Assembly: GCA_027487775.1 (NCBI GenBank)
Contig: JAIYCY010000007.1
Location: 107,518 to 171,517, forward strand
From: Planctomycetaceae bacterium
Lineage (GTDB): Bacteria; Planctomycetota; Phycisphaerae; Tepidisphaerales; Tepidisphaeraceae
Direction of reading: 5' to 3'
Length of the DNA: 64,000 bases
The first letter of the stretch is position 1. Every line of letters starts with the position of its first letter. Shown here one piece after another: positions 26,435 through 35,268 of this stretch. The translations under genes and the position numbers were made by a program. Under the pieces are notes generated by a model that saw only the letters and a program-made list of their open reading frames with translations, was not told the origin of the DNA and ran no database searches.

Positions 26435-27736
26435 ATGCGGAGCAGGACCGACAACCCTCACGGCCGGGTCATACTGGCTGCGCGTGCTCAGTCCCATGCG
26501 GACGAGCAACACGACGCCTCACCCGACGAACCCTCAGACGAGATCTCCCAACAAAAAGGCCCCAAAACAAACCCCAAAGCCAGCCTCAACGGCAATCCCA
26601 CCGATCGACCCGCCCGATCGGTCAACCTCCGCGACGTCGCCCAGGCTGCCAGCGTCTCAGTCGCCACCGTCTCCATGGTGCTGAACAACAACCCTCGCAT
26701 CTCAAGAGCCACTCACGCACGCGTCCAACGCGTCATGGAAAAACTCGGCTACCAACCCAACCGACTCGCCCAAAGCCTCTCGTCCAAATACACCAACGTC
26801 CTCGCCGTCCTCTTACCGGACGTCAGGCACGCCTTCGCTGACGCCTACTTCGGCGAACTCCTCTCCGGGATCTGCGACCGCGCTCACAAACTCGGCTACA
26901 AAGTCATGATCGAACAGGCCAAGCCTGCCTTCATCGAAGCCCGAAAACACCTCGAACTCTACGACCGACGTTTCGTCGACGGCGTCCTCTGCCTCGGTAC
27001 CAACGACGCCAACACCTTCCTCGCCGACTTCGAACATGTCGGCTACCCCGCCCTCGTCGTCGATAACAACCCCAACACCCACACCATACACTCACACGCC
27101 CCGGGAACCTCAAACCCACACGCGCACCTCAGAAGCCACCCTCACCCAAATCCCAACGCACTCGACCACGTCATGTGCGACTACGCCTCAGGCGCCACAC
27201 AAGTCCTCAACTACCTCATCCAACTCGGACACCGACGCATCGGACTCATCACCGCAGGCGAAACCATCGCAACCGCGAACCGCGTCCGCGCGATCTACAC
27301 CCAAAAACTCGCCGCCGTCGGCATGAACGTCGACGACTCGTGGATCGTCGACGGACAATTCACCGAAGAAGGCGGCGCTGAAGCCGCTCGCCTGCTCCTC
27401 GAACGCCATCCCGACCTGACCGCACTCGTGGCCGGCAACGACAAGATGGCCATCGGCGCCATGCACCTGCTCCACCGAACAGGACGAGACGTACCCCGCG
27501 ATGTCAGCGTCACCGGATTCGACGACCTGCCCCATGCAGCCTTCGTCAACCCCTCGCTCACCACCGTACACCTCCCGCTCTATCAAGTCGGCTCCATGGC
27601 CACCGACCGATTGATCGAACGCATCCATGGACGCACAACACCCGTCCACGAGGCAATCTCCACCCACCTCGTCGTCCGCGATTCCACCGCCATGGCTCGC
27701 GATGCCGCAAGACCACCCGCCGAAGCCTCGGACTAA
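26435..27736 (+). CDS. LacI/GalR family transcriptional regulator of the alpha-glucan locus
   Basis: Probable sugar-responsive repressor. The helix-turn-helix is at residues 64-90 (VNLRDVAQAASVSVATVSMVL), followed by hinge VMEKLGYQPNRLAQSL and a periplasmic-binding-protein-like effector domain (VLAVLLPDV to LITAGETIA, then VSVTGFDDLPHAAFVNPSLT). It has a 60-residue polar N-terminal extension before the HTH, unusual for LacI proteins; no in-frame start exists between ATG 26435 and the HTH. A His/Pro/Asn-rich insertion (NTHTIHSHAPGTSNPHAHLR) interrupts the effector domain. 433 residues. It is divergent from the PEP-CTERM/amylase genes and 254 bases upstream of a GH13 gene, so control of alpha-glucan use is the obvious inference. 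Confidence 0.85.
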   Translation: MRSRTDNPHGRVILAARAQSHADEQHDASPDEPSDEISQQKGPKTNPKASLNGNPTDRPARSVNLRDVAQAASVSVATVSMVLNNNPRISRATHARVQRVMEKLGYQPNRLAQSLSSKYTNVLAVLLPDVRHAFADAYFGELLSGICDRAHKLGYKVMIEQAKPAFIEARKHLELYDRRFVDGVLCLGTNDANTFLADFEHVGYPALVVDNNPNTHTIHSHAPGTSNPHAHLRSHPHPNPNALDHVMCDYASGATQVLNYLIQLGHRRIGLITAGETIATANRVRAIYTQKLAAVGMNVDDSWIVDGQFTEEGGAEAARLLLERHPDLTALVAGNDKMAIGAMHLLHRTGRDVPRDVSVTGFDDLPHAAFVNPSLTTVHLPLYQVGSMATDRLIERIHGRTTPVHEAISTHLVVRDSTAMARDAARPPAEASD

Positions 27737-27737
27737 T

Positions 27738-27806
27738 CCCACAGACCACAACCGTCCCACAGACCACAACCGTCCCACAGACCACAACCGTCCCACAGAC
27801 CAAAAT
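27738..27806. repeat. 18-base tandem repeat just after the LacI-family gene
   Basis: Unit CCCACAGACCACAACCGT at 27738, 27756 and 27774 (identical), with a diverging fourth copy at 27792. It starts two bases after the regulator's stop codon. Confidence 0.9.
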
Positions 27807-27990
27807 CGCTCCTCAGACCGCACGCGACTCAAGACTCTGCCACGGCTCCAGGCTCTGCCTGAAAACCCAAACACTCCCATCACAGCAATCCGATTCAACA
27901 CGAAACCCCCGACCCGCCGGCGCGTGTGAATCGCAGCGACAAACAAAACTCAAATCTCATCCCTAAAACTCCCCACAGGAGAAGCCCGCA

Positions 27991-30588
27991 ATGCCCCCAT
28001 CTCTTCTTCGCCACGAACGACGATCGACAGCCCGGCGATTCGGATTCTCGATCCTCCTCGCCACGCTGCTCGCGCTCTTCGGCACGCACACCCTGCACGC
28101 CGACAACGTCACCTTCACGCTCGATGCCAAACAGATGACCGACCGACCACAAACGGTCCACGTCGCAGGCACATTCAATGGCTGGAACCCCACCGCCTCC
28201 ATGCTCACGGGCAACGAAGGGCTCTACTCCGTCACCCTCGATCTCGAGGAAGGCGAATACTTCTACAAATTCGTCCTCGATGCCGGAACGCCCCGCCAAC
28301 GCTGGATGGAAGACCCCAGCGCAGACCCCGAACTCAAACAACCCGACGGACACGGCGGATTCAATAGCTGTGTCATCGTCGGCCCTGGCGCCATGAAAGC
28401 TGAGCCCCTCCCCGAGCACGTCAATCTCGATCTCGTCTATTTCGATCCCACCAAACCCGAAGACTTCGTCCGATTCGAAACCGACCGCGCTCAAATCCGC
28501 GTGCGCGTACTCACCGGAGATGTCGAACGCGTTCGCGTCCTCGTCGGATCCAAATCCACCGATCTGCCCAAAATCGGATCCGGACGAAATCTCGACGTCT
28601 TCTCAGGACCCGTCCTGCTCCCGCCATCAACCGCCACCCTCGAAATCCAACTGATCGACGGCGTGACACAAACCGTCACCCACGCCCTGCCCCCAACGCC
28701 CGAACGACCCTTCGTCACACCCGACTGGGCACGCGATGCCGTCTGGTATCAAATCTTCCCAGAACGCTTCCGCAACGGCGATCCCTCCAATGATCCCGGT
28801 CGATACTGGTATGAAAATCTCGTCCCATGGAACGGAGATTGGTGGAGCGCTCTGCCCGGCGAAGCTCCCGGCAAGGAAAACTTCTATCGCGGCGCGGGCA
28901 ACGTCTGGAATCGTCGCTACGGCGGAGACCTGCAAGGCGTACTCGAACAACTCCCCTACCTGCGCGAACTCGGCGTCAACGCCATCTATTTCAATCCCGT
29001 CTTCGAAGGCGAGTCGATGCACAAATACGACACCGCCGACTTCCGACATGTCGATGACAACTTCGGCGCACTCGACCAACCCCGCCAACCCAACGAACCG
29101 CTCCTCACGCGTGAGCATGCCCAAAAGCTCCCACCCATCGGAAACCGAAAGCTCTACGAACTCGACGGCACGCCCCTGCCCGATGATTACGTCCAAACCG
29201 ACGATCCCAAAACCTGGAAGTGGACCCAATCAGACCTCATCTTCCTCGACTTCATCAAGGCGGCACGCGAACAAGGGTTCCGCGTCGTCGTCGACGGCGT
29301 GTTCAATCACGTCGGTCGCGCACATCCCTATTTCCAGGATGTCGTCAAACGCGGAGCCGACTCGCCTTACGCAAGCTGGTTCGAAATCGAAGCCTTCGCC
29401 GACAAACACCCAGCCGACGAAAAAGACTTCGGCAAACCAGGCGGATTCCGCTTCAAGGCCTGGGACAGCCCCAGCGGATGGCTCCCAGCCTTCCGCAAAT
29501 CCGCGGACAAAGGACTCGCGCCCGGACCCTACGAACACATCATGGCCATCACACGCCGATGGCTCGACCCCGACAACAACCCCGACACACACGACGGCAT
29601 CGACGGATGGCGACTCGACGTGCCAGGCGACATCCCCCATCCGTTCTGGCGCGACTGGCGACTCGTCGTCAAAGACGCCTACGCCGATGCCTATATCACC
29701 GGCGAAATCTGGACACCCGCGCAGCCATGGATCAATGCCGGCGATCAATTCGACGCCGTCATGAACTACCAATTCGCCATGGCATGCCAGGACTTCTTCG
29801 CCAACCAAGAACGACAAATCTCACCCTCCCAAATGCAGCGACGACTCGGAGCCATCCTGACCCTCTATCCCATGCAGGCTACCCTCGTCATGCAAAACCT
29901 CCTCGACAGCCACGACACCGATCGCGCGCCGAGCTGGTTCCTCAACCCGGATCGTCCCTATGACGGCCAAAATCGTCCCCAAGACAACGCCGCCGATATC
30001 GGCTACGACGACCGCAAGCCCACGGAACTGCATCGAAAGCAATACCTGCAAATGATCAGCTTCCAACACACCTTCGTCGGCGCACCCATGACCTATTACG
30101 GAAACGAAGCCGGCATGTGGAGCCCGGATGATCCCAGCAATCGACAACCCCTGCCCTGGGACGACAAAGGACCGTTCGTTCCCGGAACAGAATTTGATCG
30201 ATCCGTCTTCGAACACTTCCAACGCGCCATCGCTATCCGAAACGCACTGCCCGCACTACGACGCGGCGGATACGCGCCACTTCTCGCTGACGACGAACGA
30301 TCCATCTTCGCCTTCGAACGATTCCACGACGGCCAGCGCGTCTACGTCATCGTCAATCGATCCGACACCGCCCAACCCGTCACCATCCCCGCCGCGCCGG
30401 GCCGATACGTCGACTACCACGATCCGTCCGCGGTCAACATCGAAATGCCCCTCATCGAAATCGCAACCAAACGCCCAGTACCCGTCGTCGCGCCCAACGC
30501 ACAAACGATCGAACCCATCGAAGGAAAAATCACCCTGACAGTCCCCGCATGGGGCACCGCGATCCTCGCTGCACCCAAGGCGAACTAA
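27991..30588 (+). CDS. Secreted GH13 neopullulanase/cyclomaltodextrinase-type enzyme
   Basis: Hydrolyses alpha-1,4 (and possibly alpha-1,6) glucans outside the cytoplasm. Residues 1-37 are a signal peptide (FGFSILLATLLALFG to LHA). Residues about 40-130 form a CBM48/E-set-like N-domain (VHVAGTFNGWNPTASML, GEYFYKFVLDA). The catalytic domain starts at DAVWYQIFPERFRNGD. GH13 regions: I RVVVDGVFNHVG, II GIDGWRLDVPGDI (D543), III YITGEIWTPA (E572) and IV LLDSHDTDR (D642). A C-terminal beta domain follows. 865 residues with no PEP-CTERM or dockerin, unlike the two minus-strand amylases, so it may be periplasmic. AGGAG precedes ATG 27991. Confidence 0.92.
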   Translation: MPPSLLRHERRSTARRFGFSILLATLLALFGTHTLHADNVTFTLDAKQMTDRPQTVHVAGTFNGWNPTASMLTGNEGLYSVTLDLEEGEYFYKFVLDAGTPRQRWMEDPSADPELKQPDGHGGFNSCVIVGPGAMKAEPLPEHVNLDLVYFDPTKPEDFVRFETDRAQIRVRVLTGDVERVRVLVGSKSTDLPKIGSGRNLDVFSGPVLLPPSTATLEIQLIDGVTQTVTHALPPTPERPFVTPDWARDAVWYQIFPERFRNGDPSNDPGRYWYENLVPWNGDWWSALPGEAPGKENFYRGAGNVWNRRYGGDLQGVLEQLPYLRELGVNAIYFNPVFEGESMHKYDTADFRHVDDNFGALDQPRQPNEPLLTREHAQKLPPIGNRKLYELDGTPLPDDYVQTDDPKTWKWTQSDLIFLDFIKAAREQGFRVVVDGVFNHVGRAHPYFQDVVKRGADSPYASWFEIEAFADKHPADEKDFGKPGGFRFKAWDSPSGWLPAFRKSADKGLAPGPYEHIMAITRRWLDPDNNPDTHDGIDGWRLDVPGDIPHPFWRDWRLVVKDAYADAYITGEIWTPAQPWINAGDQFDAVMNYQFAMACQDFFANQERQISPSQMQRRLGAILTLYPMQATLVMQNLLDSHDTDRAPSWFLNPDRPYDGQNRPQDNAADIGYDDRKPTELHRKQYLQMISFQHTFVGAPMTYYGNEAGMWSPDDPSNRQPLPWDDKGPFVPGTEFDRSVFEHFQRAIAIRNALPALRRGGYAPLLADDERSIFAFERFHDGQRVYVIVNRSDTAQPVTIPAAPGRYVDYHDPSAVNIEMPLIEIATKRPVPVVAPNAQTIEPIEGKITLTVPAWGTAILAAPKAN

Positions 30589-31203
30589 GAAACCATCTTA
30601 AACGCAACGCCCCTCTACCCATCTGCCCACGCTCAACGCCCCGTGACAACGCGAGCGAAGACGATTTTGCGCTGCGCGCCTGCGGACGCATCCGCGCAGC
30701 GCGCCCCTACTTGTGGAGGAACGTCATGGACGCTTCACACCCACGACAAAGAAACCGCCACCCACACGCAACCCACGTGCGACAAATCAACGGTCGACGC
30801 AACCGAAACGCACCGGCCGACCGACTTGCGTGTGATTTGACCGTGTTTTCCGTGCGAATGCGTCCTCAAGGTGTGTGCGCGAACACGCCAAACACGCACG
30901 CGAGCGCACAAATTGCGAACGCGAGCGCGCCAAAAGCGCATGCGAACGCCAAAAGCGCATGCGAACGACAAAAGCTGGCGAACGGCCCGCATGGGTCGAA
31001 ACCGCAACGCCGCGCCTCTGATCAAAGAGACCCGCGGATCGGGACGAACAATCCGTTCGCCTGTCACGGGTCATGCGAGATGAGATGGGACCGGGCGGGA
31101 TGAGGTCGGATGCTTCGAGCCGGGTGGGGCCGATCGATTCAGCTTGGGGCGAGGCCGCGCGCGGTGGCCCATGCTACTTGGGACTGGAAGAGATAAGCGG
31201 AGC
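30589..31203. other. Gene-poor region with repeats and GC hairpins
   Basis: No supported gene. A ten-pair hairpin GCGCTGCGCG/CGCGCAGCGC (30669-30702) lies 80 bases past the GH13 stop and might end that transcript, though no T-run follows. A 19-base direct repeat lies at 30929-30966. CTACTTGGGACTGG is repeated at 31174-31187 and 31204-31217. Composition and repeats suggest a decayed boundary zone of the element described next. Confidence 0.4.
30929..30975. repeat. 19-base direct repeat (two full copies plus part of a third)
   Basis: GCCAAAAGCGCATGCGAAC at 30929-30947 and 30948-30966, then GACAAAAGC. Looser GCGAACGCGAGCGC relatives precede it. Confidence 0.8.
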
Positions 31204-31464
31204 CTACTTGGGACTGGCGCGCGCCCTGAGATGGCGATTCTGAGATGCCATGGCGGTTTGCAGGGCGCGCGCCGCGCGCGGGGTGCGCGCGAAGATTGGA
31301 ATGATGCGGGATGAAAGGGGGACTGAGGCGGGCTGGTCGATCGCCGGTCGAGCGGGCTTCGAAGGCGTTTCGAGCTGAGGTCGATGGGTGGACCATAGAC
31401 GCGGCCGAGTGATGCGGTAAACGTCCGCCCAACTGCCGCGCGGCATTGCGAGAGATTGGCTCAT
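31204..31464 (-). CDS. Possible small hypothetical protein in the phage remnant
   Basis: An 86-codon frame begins with an ATG three bases after the stop of the winged-helix gene (31468), which would fit an operon. The product (MSQSLAMPRGSWADVYRITR and onward) is basic and Pro/Arg-rich, and I recognise no family. Its 3' end overlaps a 13-base inverted repeat (31216-31228 with 31261-31273). It may be a chance frame. Confidence 0.3.
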   Translation of the reverse strand: MSQSLAMPRGSWADVYRITRPRLWSTHRPQLETPSKPARPAIDQPASVPLSSRIIPIFARTPRAARALQTAMASQNRHLRARASPK

Positions 31465-31467
31465 GGG

Positions 31468-31776
31468 TCAACAAACTCGTCTCATGGCGACCCGCCAAAC
31501 GGTGCAGGACTTGCCGCTCCTTGGATTGCGCCGGGTCTCACCGGCGTCCTCGACAGCGCACCGCTTGGATAGCTCGGTAAGCCTGCCACTGATCGAGTGG
31601 TCCGGTGCACCAAGCGCGGCCGCGATCTCGAAGGTCGTCGCCGCTCCCAGGCGATCGAGCACGTCCAGGACTGCAAGCTGGCGAGCTGGCAATTCATCAG
31701 CAATCGACGCATATGCTCGCTTAGAGGTACTCGGCGAGAGAATGGGTGGACAGAAGAGTGGTGCAGTCCGACGCAT
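31468..31776 (-). CDS. Small winged helix-turn-helix protein, phage-type
   Basis: 102 residues. From residue 33, RQLAVLDVLDRLGAATTFEI leads into AAALGAPDHSISGRLTELSK and ends with SGKSCTVWRVA. This is the layout of small MarR-like winged helices common in prophages (helix-turn-helix plus a wing with GETRRNPRSGK). Probably a regulator of the element it sits in. The start ATG 31776 has no well-spaced ribosome-binding site. It follows the Cys-protein gene by 37 bases in the same direction. Confidence 0.6.
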   Translation of the reverse strand: MRRTAPLFCPPILSPSTSKRAYASIADELPARQLAVLDVLDRLGAATTFEIAAALGAPDHSISGRLTELSKRCAVEDAGETRRNPRSGKSCTVWRVAMRRVC

Positions 31777-31813
31777 ATCCTAGTCGATCGCCGATGCCGG
31801 CCGGGCAAGGGGG

Positions 31814-32080
31814 TCATGATCTCGGGGTCGGGCCATCCGTGGCCTCCGGGTTGGGGTCGATGATGTCGAGCAGGTGACGCCTTCCGGGCAACGCCTCGAA
31901 GCGAATCCCGTTGTCGCCGGGAAAGGGCTGACGGTGGTCGTGGATGGATCCGCCGGGTGACACGAGGCCGAGGATTTCCAGAGGAATCGCTTCGAATGCC
32001 GCGCATGAGGAGAGTTCGGTGCCGTCATCCAGCCGCCGAAGGTGCTTGCAATTCCAGCATTGCGATCGTGTGAGTCTCAT
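31814..32080 (-). CDS. Small cysteine-containing phage-associated protein
   Basis: 88 residues starting MRLTRSQCWNCKHLRR, with SSCAAFEAIPLEIL and PFPGDNGIRFEALPG. This pattern (CxxC, Cys-Ala-Ala-Phe, then HR-PFPGDNGIRFE) is one I associate with small proteins encoded beside phage head or portal genes; the function is unknown. Its ATG overlaps the stop of the upstream metallopeptidase fragment (ATGA at 32077-32080), showing translational coupling and supporting a real operon. Confidence 0.55.
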   Translation of the reverse strand: MRLTRSQCWNCKHLRRLDDGTELSSCAAFEAIPLEILGLVSPGGSIHDHRQPFPGDNGIRFEALPGRRHLLDIIDPNPEATDGPTPRS

Positions 32081-32487
32081 GGAGTTGCCTTTCTCAATCG
32101 TGGCACTTTCAGCTCATCATACTTTGACATCACTCGAGCAGAGAACGACCTGCCGGCCAGCACGCCCGCGATGACTTCTGCGACAAACTCGCCGCCCGTG
32201 ATGGCCGCATTTGAGCTGACTTCCGCCGCGATCCACGACTGATCTGCAGCAGAAAATCGCGTTCCGGAGTAGACTTGGAAGTGTCCGGGGCGGGCGTAAT
32301 CGGTGTGCATCGCGTGTCCCAATTCATGATGGTAGGTCGCGCGCGGATGCGACGAACTAAATCGATGATTGTTCGGATGGCCCAGCCGGATCAATGCGGC
32401 CGCATCTTCGTCGTGTGGGACTTTCCGGTTGAGCCAAATCTCATTCGAAGGGAACTCGAACAGAAGACCGACGGGTCGGCGGGTAGA
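32077..32487 (-). pseudogene. N-terminally truncated zinc-metallopeptidase-like fragment (phage head-protein type)
   Basis: An open frame of 137 codons runs from the 3' edge of tRNA-Ser to 32077 with no usable ATG before the active-site region. It contains the zinc motif HHELGHAMHTD, then GHFQVYSGTRFSAADQSW and a C-terminal basic end. HExxH plus a downstream acidic AEVSSNA and GEFVAE would fit a zincin. The frame reads on into tRNA-Ser (the apparent VECTGLENRRARKGTVGSNP is only the tRNA read as codons). The simplest reading is that the 5' part of the gene was lost when the element integrated or decayed at the tRNA. Confidence 0.6.
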
Positions 32488-32489
32488 AA

Positions 32490-32576
32490 CGGAGCCGGTG
32501 GGATTCGAACCCACGGTACCCTTACGGGCACGCCGGTTTTCAAGACCGGTGCATTCAACCACTCTGCCACAGCTCC
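32490..32576 (-). tRNA. tRNA-Ser (UGA)
   Basis: An 87-base class II tRNA on the minus strand: acceptor GGAGCTG/CGGCTCC, anticodon stem ACCGG/CCGGC-type around loop CTTGAAA (anticodon TGA), long variable arm TGCCCGTAAGGGTA, T loop GTTCGAATCCCAC, discriminator G. The 3' CCA is not encoded. The phage-like fragment starts directly at its 3' end. Confidence 0.95.
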
Positions 32577-32638
32577 AGACGGGCGAGCCGCATTCTAACC
32601 ACTGTCGAGCACAGTTTCGACGGCCGCGAACCGAAGAA

Positions 32639-33598
32639 TCACGGCTCAGGTTCTGGCTCAGGCTGCGGTTCCGGGTCCGGCGCCGGTTCAGGCGCCGGAT
32701 CAGGTGTGGGCTCCGGTTCCGGCTCAGGTTCCGGTTCTGGCTGAGGTTCTGGTTCCGGCTGAGGTTCCGGTTCCGGTTCCGGCTCCGGTTCCGGCTCAGG
32801 GTCAGGCTGAGGCTCAGGGTCAGGCTGAGGCTCAGGATCGGGTTCCGGTTCGGGCTGTGGGTCGGGTTCGGGTTCCGGCTCAGGTTCCGGTTCCGGCTGA
32901 GGTTCCGGTTCCGGCGCCGGATCAGGTGTGGGCTCCGGTTCCGGTTCCGGCTCGGGCTCAGGGTCAGGCTGAGGCTCAGGATCGGGTTCCGGTTCTGGCT
33001 CAGGTTCCGGCTCAGGTTCCGGCTCAGGGTCAGGCTGAGGCTCAGGATCAGGTTCCGGTTCCGGCTCCGGTTCGGGCCCAGGTTCCGGTTCGGGCTGTGG
33101 ATCGGGTTCGGGCTCAGGTTCGGGTTCGGGCGCGGGATCGGCTCGATCGATCATGTAGTCGAAGAGTTCGGGGTCTGCTACCACAATCGGCGCGGGCGAT
33201 GGGGTGGGGACGAGGGTCTCGCGAGGTTTTAGGTGATAGCCGGCGGTATCGACAACGAGGTCGACCGCGGGTCGGGCGGGTGAACGACTCCGTGACGATT
33301 CGCTGGCGGGGTCGGGACTTGTCTTCGGGGCCGGGTTCGACGCAGCGGACGCGGGCTTGGACGCGGGGGCTGCGTCGGTCGCGGGATCACCGCCGGGACG
33401 AGCCGATGTTCCGACCACATGCTGGCGGACGTGCTTCTCGAGGATGGCCTGAACATCAAGCTGCTCGACACGGCCGCGGGGATCGACAAACGATCCCGGG
33501 AAGTCGCGCGATATGCGACTGCTCGACGCGGTCTTCTTCAGAAGCTGTTCGAGTTTCGGGGCGGATGCCTCGATACGCAGTGGATTGGATTGGCTCAT
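32639..33598 (-). CDS. Protein with a long proline/acidic dipeptide repeat tail
   Basis: 319 residues. The N-terminal 60 ([20 protein letters not shown] and onward to [13 protein letters not shown]) look like an ordinary helical domain. Residues 65-110 are Ala/Ser/Pro/Lys-rich, then a hydrophobic-acidic segment ([17 protein letters not shown]). From about residue 152 to the end, every second residue is Pro, alternating with Glu, Asp or Gln ([13 protein letters not shown] style) with rare Thr, Ala or Gly. Such tails are stiff, extended and highly acidic, as in TonB-like or surface linkers, but no membrane segment is seen. No family recognised. The antisense frames across it are repeat artefacts. 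It ends 62 bases from tRNA-Ser. Confidence 0.65.
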   Translation of the reverse strand: MSQSNPLRIEASAPKLEQLLKKTASSSRISRDFPGSFVDPRGRVEQLDVQAILEKHVRQHVVGTSARPGGDPATDAAPASKPASAASNPAPKTSPDPASESSRSRSPARPAVDLVVDTAGYHLKPRETLVPTPSPAPIVVADPELFDYMIDRADPAPEPEPEPEPDPQPEPEPGPEPEPEPEPDPEPQPDPEPEPEPEPEPEPEPDPEPQPDPEPEPEPEPEPTPDPAPEPEPQPEPEPEPEPEPDPQPEPEPDPEPQPDPEPQPDPEPEPEPEPEPEPQPEPEPQPEPEPEPEPEPTPDPAPEPAPDPEPQPEPEPEP

Positions 33599-33763
33599 GA
33601 CGTGCCAGACTCGGAGTTTCTCGGGTCGTCTGCGGTCGATCCGCAGCGTGGATGAGAGTGAATGTCCGATTCGAACACGTCAGAAGTCGACTCAAGAGCG
33701 TTATCAAGACGCTGGGCAGAGGCCAATCGTGATGAACGGAGGTGTGTTTTGCCGTACCCAAAC

Positions 33764-33816
33764 GAAACAAAAAAACCGCCGGGCTGGACAGTCGTTTGGG
33801 CTGCCCAACCCGGCGG
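33764..33816 (-). terminator. Rho-independent terminator of pseudopilin-like gene
   Basis: On the minus strand CCGCCGGG / CCCGGCGG (eight pairs, with inner TTGGGCAG/CTGTCCAG partial pairing) is followed by TTTTTTTGTTTCG. It lies about 90 bases after the stop at 33908. Confidence 0.85.
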
Positions 33817-33907
33817 ATGTTGCACGAATCTCGATCGCGCTTTGCTCGTTCAGACGAAACGGTCTTGCAGTTCAGGGCAAGTATCGTGTCCTTGGTCGTG
33901 CCGAGAA

Positions 33908-34873
33908 TCAGTGCTGGGTCACGATCGGATGGACAACGCGCCCGACAAGGGGCCTGGCACGCGGGTTGCCACCCTCGGCGATGGTTTCGAGGATGTCGCG
34001 AGTGTCATCAAACCAGCTACGGACGGCGGGGGCGTCGTCCCAGACGTTGAGCGGCTGGTTTGGATTGTTGGGGTCGGAGGCGGGCCGGTTGAGCATGGTT
34101 ATCAGAGGAAGCTTGGAGCGGACGCTCTTGACGCTGCCGTCCTTGAAAAGCAGGTTCCAAGCCGGGCCGATCTTCTTGTTTTCGTCGTGGCTGAGCCGCT
34201 CGTTGCCTTGGGTCATGTCCATCGCAAGCGTGCGATTTCGAGGAAGGTCGGCGAGCTTGCGCCAGGAGACGGGCTTCCAGTTGGCCACGCCGGGGATGGC
34301 AGGGCCGGTCCGGAGTTTGATCCAGTGAGGCATCCACTGGTAGCTCATGCGCGGGTTCAGACCGGGCTGGGCGGTGATCCAAGGCCACTGCTGCGTCATG
34401 TCAACGCTGGAAGACCTGGAGACAGCGCCACCGAGCTGGAGTTCTTCCGAGAAATCGTCGGCGGGGTAGCCCGGGCAGAAGAGCACACGCGGCGTGCTGA
34501 TGAACTTGCGGCTCAGCAGATATCCGGCACCAGCGGCTTCAGCGGTCGAACCGTTGTAGCCTCGACCGTCCAACGGGAAGTACGTGAGGTGTGGTCCGTA
34601 GTAGTTGTAAAACGTGTTGTTGACCGGAAGCGTTCCGCGCATCCGAGGCGGAAGATATCCCTTGTTCTCAGCAACATACGCGTGCGTCGCTTGTCCGATC
34701 GATCGGAGGTTCGACATGCACTTGACAAGCAACGCCTGCGACCTGGCACGCGAAAGCGCAGGAATCAGAATCGAAGTCAGAAGTGCAATGATCCCGATCA
34801 CGACGAGAAGCTCGACGAGTGTAAAGCCAGTTCGAACACGGCCTCGACGACTGATCAGCAGATGGGCCAACAT
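33908..34873 (-). CDS. Prepilin-type N-terminal cleavage/methylation protein (pseudopilin-like)
   Basis: 321 residues. ATG 34873 is preceded by GGAGGA. Leader [16 protein letters not shown] is cleaved before [20 protein letters not shown]; the following [20 protein letters not shown] is the usual helix. The globular part includes [22 protein letters not shown] and a late [13 protein letters not shown] (the VLFxDGH-like element found in this planctomycete class). The first 60 residues resemble the gene at 15558 closely; the rest has diverged. It is transcribed away from the rhamnogalacturonan acetylesterase gene. Function unknown; extracellular pilus-like assembly is inference. Confidence 0.85.
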   Translation of the reverse strand: MLAHLLISRRGRVRTGFTLVELLVVIGIIALLTSILIPALSRARSQALLVKCMSNLRSIGQATHAYVAENKGYLPPRMRGTLPVNNTFYNYYGPHLTYFPLDGRGYNGSTAEAAGAGYLLSRKFISTPRVLFCPGYPADDFSEELQLGGAVSRSSSVDMTQQWPWITAQPGLNPRMSYQWMPHWIKLRTGPAIPGVANWKPVSWRKLADLPRNRTLAMDMTQGNERLSHDENKKIGPAWNLLFKDGSVKSVRSKLPLITMLNRPASDPNNPNQPLNVWDDAPAVRSWFDDTRDILETIAEGGNPRARPLVGRVVHPIVTQH

Positions 34874-35268
34874 GTTATCCTCCGCCACATGGCGACTACT
34901 TATGGCCGACCATCTTGTGGACGATCGACCGAATCGGCTTCGATGATGCGAGGTCGGAGGCGTCCGACGCCTATCGCACCACCGTGGCCGCACGACACGA
35001 GGCCGCTACGCCCGCTTGCGTCACGGCCATCGTGATAATTGCCATGAATTGCCAACACGTCAAGTGAAATCTGGAAAGATTTTCGTTTTCGTCGGTTTCT
35101 TTCGTACAACCCGGACAATCCGGAACCCAAGCCCCAAGCAAGACACGCCCAGCCGTGCCGAGGTAATCGGGTATTTTCACGAAGAATCGAGCCGTTTGAT
35201 CAAATGCGCTTTCGTCATACCGCTATGGAGGTTAGAATCGTCCAATCCCATCCATGGAGGAGCAAGGC
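34874..35268. other. Divergent intergenic region with a TTTGATCAAA palindrome
   Basis: 395 bases between the pseudopilin and acetylesterase genes, without a credible gene. TTTGATCAAA at 35195-35204, about 65 bases before the acetylesterase start, is a perfect ten-base palindrome and could be a regulator site, for example for the LacI-type protein encoded at 38614. AATTGCCATGAATTGCCA (35037-35054) is a short direct repeat. Confidence 0.35.

Noticed and set aside
32490..32562. N-terminal extension of the metallopeptidase frame
   Set aside because: Those codons are the tRNA-Ser gene; the peptide VECTGLENRRARKG is a well-known tRNA artefact.
32369..33232. Plus-strand Arg/Phe/Leu repeat protein
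   Set aside because: It is the complement of the Pro-acidic repeat read in another frame and crosses tRNA-Ser.
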